Below, piece after piece: positions 7,307-9,037 of a DNA stretch of 9,037 nucleotides; the stretch's first letter is position 1; each line of letters opens with the position of its first letter. The notes under the pieces are model-generated. The model ran no database searches. It was not told the DNA's origin and saw nothing but the letters and a program-made list of their open reading frames with translations. Source of the stretch: Nitrospinae bacterium CG11_big_fil_rev_8_21_14_0_20_56_8 (GTDB lineage Bacteria > Nitrospinota > Nitrospinia > Nitrospinales > VA-1); contig PCWF01000166.1 of the NCBI GenBank assembly GCA_002796165.1, positions 1 through 9,037 of the forward strand. The letters run 5' to 3'. A program made the position numbers and the translations under genes.

Positions 7307-7933
7307 ATGGCGCAGTTGGATTTGGTGGACAGGAATAATCAGAAGATCGGGACCGTGGAAACCCCCGCCGGGATCTTTGACGTAAAAGTCAGAGAGTCCC
7401 TGGTTCAGCAGTATGTGACGTGGCAGATGGCCGCGCGGCGGGGCGGCAATGCCGCGACCGTCAGCGATAAGGGCGATCTCCACGGGTCCGGGAAAAAACC
7501 GTGGCGGCAGAAGGGGACGGGCCGCGCCCGGTCCGGCAACACCCGGTCTCCCGTCTGGCGCGGAGGCTTGACCGTTTTCGGTCCCACCCCGCGTGACTAC
7601 AGTTTCAAGCTCAACAAGAAAGCCCGGAAGCTGGCTCTCAAATCGGTTCTCACCGAGCGGATGAACAACAACCAGCTCACGGTGGTGGATCAGTTGAACC
7701 TTCCCAATCCCAAAACCCGGGAGGCGGTTCAATTGCTCAAATCCCTGGGGCTTCCCGATCGCACCCTGTTTCTTGTCGCCGAGAAAGACCGGAACCTGGA
7801 ACTGGCGGTTCGCAACCTGCCCCGGGTCAACCTGCTTAGCGTCGATGGATTGAACGTATACGATCTTCTCCTGCACGAGAAAATCGTATGCACCCCGGAA
7901 GCCCTGAAGAAGATTGAGGAGCGGTTGAGCTGA
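7307..7933 (+). CDS. rplD: 50S ribosomal protein L4
   Basis: L4 is an early assembly protein whose long loop lines the peptide exit tunnel near the macrolide site; in E. coli it also represses the S10 operon. The 208-residue product has the tunnel loop at about residues 45-100 with the signature GKKPWRQKGTGRAR (62-75), followed by SPVWRGG and FGPTPRDYS. Lys63, changed in erythromycin-resistant E. coli, is wild type here. The globular C-terminal half continues to EERLS, without truncation. No Shine-Dalgarno is visible before the ATG, which lies 11 bases after the rplC stop, so initiation probably depends on ribosomes from rplC. Its stop codon overlaps the rplW start by one base (TGATG). Confidence 0.97.
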   Translation: MAQLDLVDRNNQKIGTVETPAGIFDVKVRESLVQQYVTWQMAARRGGNAATVSDKGDLHGSGKKPWRQKGTGRARSGNTRSPVWRGGLTVFGPTPRDYSFKLNKKARKLALKSVLTERMNNNQLTVVDQLNLPNPKTREAVQLLKSLGLPDRTLFLVAEKDRNLELAVRNLPRVNLLSVDGLNVYDLLLHEKIVCTPEALKKIEERLS

Positions 7934-8223
7934 TGGACGAGTTATACAGAATTCTTGAAAAACCCCTGGTCACCGAAAAGAGCACCCTCTTGCTCCAGGA
8001 GGGCAATCGGGTGACGTTCCGGGTGCGGCCGACCGCGAATAAAATCCAGATTAAACAAGCCGTGGAGAAAGTGTTCAACGTCACGGTGCTTTCGGTTAAC
8101 ACGCTGAACGTCAAAGGCAAGCATCGCCGGTTTGGAAAGCACGTGGGAAAGAGCCAAGACTGGAAGAAGGCCGTTCTGCTGTTGAAAGAGGGCGATAAAA
8201 TCGAGTTGTTTGAAGGAGTCTGA
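7933..8223 (+). CDS. rplW: 50S ribosomal protein L23
   Basis: L23 sits at the mouth of the exit tunnel and is the docking site for trigger factor and the signal recognition particle. The 96-residue product has the family fold and length: the start YRILEKPLVTEKST, the middle NKIQIKQAVEKVFNVTV, the tunnel hairpin VKGKHRRFGKHVGKSQDWKK and an acidic ending. Glu15 corresponds to E. coli Glu18, the residue that binds trigger factor. GAGGAG (7916-7921), inside the end of rplD, precedes the ATG by 11 bases, and the start shares one base with the rplD stop, so the two are likely coupled. The ribosome binding site of rplB lies inside its last codons. Confidence 0.97.
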   Translation: MDELYRILEKPLVTEKSTLLLQEGNRVTFRVRPTANKIQIKQAVEKVFNVTVLSVNTLNVKGKHRRFGKHVGKSQDWKKAVLLLKEGDKIELFEGV

Positions 8224-8228
8224 TCTTT

Positions 8229-9037
8229 ATGCCCATTCGAAAATTGAATCCACGGTCCCCCGGCGTTCGGTTTCTGACCTACTCCGGTTTTGACGAGGTC
8301 ACCAAAAAGGAACCGGAAAAGAGCCTGCTGGTGTCGATTTCCCGCAAGGGCGGGCGCAACAGCTATGGGCGCATCACCTGCAAGCATCGCGGCGGGGGCC
8401 ATCGGAAACAGTACCGTCTGGTCGATTTCAAACGCGATAAGGACGGGATCCCCGGTAAGGTGACGGGCATCGAGTACGATCCCAACCGCACGGCCCATGT
8501 CGCCCTGCTGTCGTACCTTGACGGAGAAAAACGCTATATCCTCGCCCCGGTCGGGTTGCAGGTGGGGCAAACGGTGATGTCGGGTCCCGAGGCGGAGATC
8601 CGTACCGGGAATTCCCTTCCCCTCAAGCTCATTCCCGAAGGAACGCTGGTCCACAATATCGAGTTGCGGCCCGGCAAGGGTGGGCAGATGGCCCGGTGCG
8701 CCGGGGCCTCGGTTCAGTTGATGGCCAAGGAGGGAAACTACGCAACCCTCAAGCTGGTGTCCGGAGAAGTTCGGCTGGTGGACATCAACTGCCGGGCGAC
8801 GGTGGGGACGATCGGCAACACCGATCATGAAAACATCTCCCTTGGCAAAGCAGGACGAAAACGGTGGTTGGGACGGCGTCCCCGCGTTCGCGCGGTCGCG
8901 AAGAACCCGGTGGACCATCCCATGGGCGGCGGAGAAGGCAAAACTTCCGGCGGCCGCCACCCGTGTAGCCCTTGGGGACAGATCGCCAAGGGGTTGAAGA
9001 CTCGGAAAATCAGAAAGAAGTCCAGCGATTTCATTTT
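8229..9037 (+). CDS. rplB: 50S ribosomal protein L2 (3' end cut by the window edge)
   Basis: L2 binds 23S rRNA near the peptidyl-transferase centre and is needed for subunit association and peptide-bond formation. The frame from ATG 8229 stays open to the window edge, giving 269 residues; family members are about 275, so only a few basic residues are missing. Visible signatures include SRKGGRNSYGRIT, GGGHRKQYRLVDFKRDKDGIPG, EYDPNRTAHVALL, RYILAP, LRPGKGGQMARCAG and NPVDHPMGGGEG. His230 of DHP corresponds to the conserved E. coli His229; the second histidine of the E. coli DHPHGG is Met here, a variation I recall in several phyla. GAAGGAG (8212-8218), ten bases upstream and inside rplW, is a strong ribosome binding site. 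The start is five bases after the rplW stop, in standard S10-operon order. Confidence 0.97.
   Translation, partial: MPIRKLNPRSPGVRFLTYSGFDEVTKKEPEKSLLVSISRKGGRNSYGRITCKHRGGGHRKQYRLVDFKRDKDGIPGKVTGIEYDPNRTAHVALLSYLDGEKRYILAPVGLQVGQTVMSGPEAEIRTGNSLPLKLIPEGTLVHNIELRPGKGGQMARCAGASVQLMAKEGNYATLKLVSGEVRLVDINCRATVGTIGNTDHENISLGKAGRKRWLGRRPRVRAVAKNPVDHPMGGGEGKTSGGRHPCSPWGQIAKGLKTRKIRKKSSDFI

Noticed and set aside
7836..8960. Antisense ORF of 374 codons opposite rplD, rplW and rplB
   Set aside because: It mirrors three conserved genes, shows no recognisable domain, and is explained by G/C-rich third codon positions that remove stop codons from the opposite strand.

Overview
The window is an ordinary, densely packed block of bacterial housekeeping genes, all on the + strand: the 3' part of rpoC, the str cluster (rpsL, rpsG, fusA, tuf) and, running straight on, the first genes of the S10 ribosomal-protein cluster (rpsJ, rplC, rplD, rplW, rplB). 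Every stretch longer than about 200 bases is accounted for by a recognisable core gene. I see no mobile element, CRISPR array, tRNA, rRNA, accessory gene or undescribed protein system. What is not explained by the genes lies in two non-coding gaps of 180 and 155 bases.

Organism: GC-rich (roughly 60 % by eye, with strong G/C preference at third codon positions, which also creates many long false antisense ORFs). The RNA polymerase beta' subunit carries the long trigger-loop insertion (SI3 type) known from Proteobacteria and several related Gram-negative phyla and absent from Firmicutes, Actinobacteria and Thermus. The contiguous rpoC-str-S10 order fits many such lineages. A Desulfobacterota- or Nitrospinota-like bacterium is my best guess, held with low confidence. 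I cannot name a species.

Layout: 1-1778 rpoC (5' end outside the window); 1779-1958 gap with a candidate sigma70-type promoter and a leader holding a hairpin and a possible 13-codon upstream ORF; 1959-2336 rpsL (TTG start); 2365-2835 rpsG; 2857-4962 fusA; 5006-6196 tuf; 6196-6504 rpsJ, whose start codon overlaps the tuf stop; 6505-6659 gap with several possible RNA stems and a weak promoter-like element; 6660-7295 rplC; 7307-7933 rplD; 7933-8223 rplW, overlapping rplD by one base; 8229 to the right edge rplB, lacking only its last few codons.

Together the genes make the catalytic subunit of transcription, decoding and assembly proteins of the small subunit (S12, S7, S10), the two elongation GTPases, and early-assembling large-subunit proteins that build the peptidyl-transferase centre and exit tunnel (L3, L4, L23, L2). 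The short gaps and two stop/start overlaps suggest that from rpsL onward the genes are co-transcribed and partly translationally coupled. The regulatory points I would examine are the rpsL leader and the unusually long rpsJ-rplC gap.
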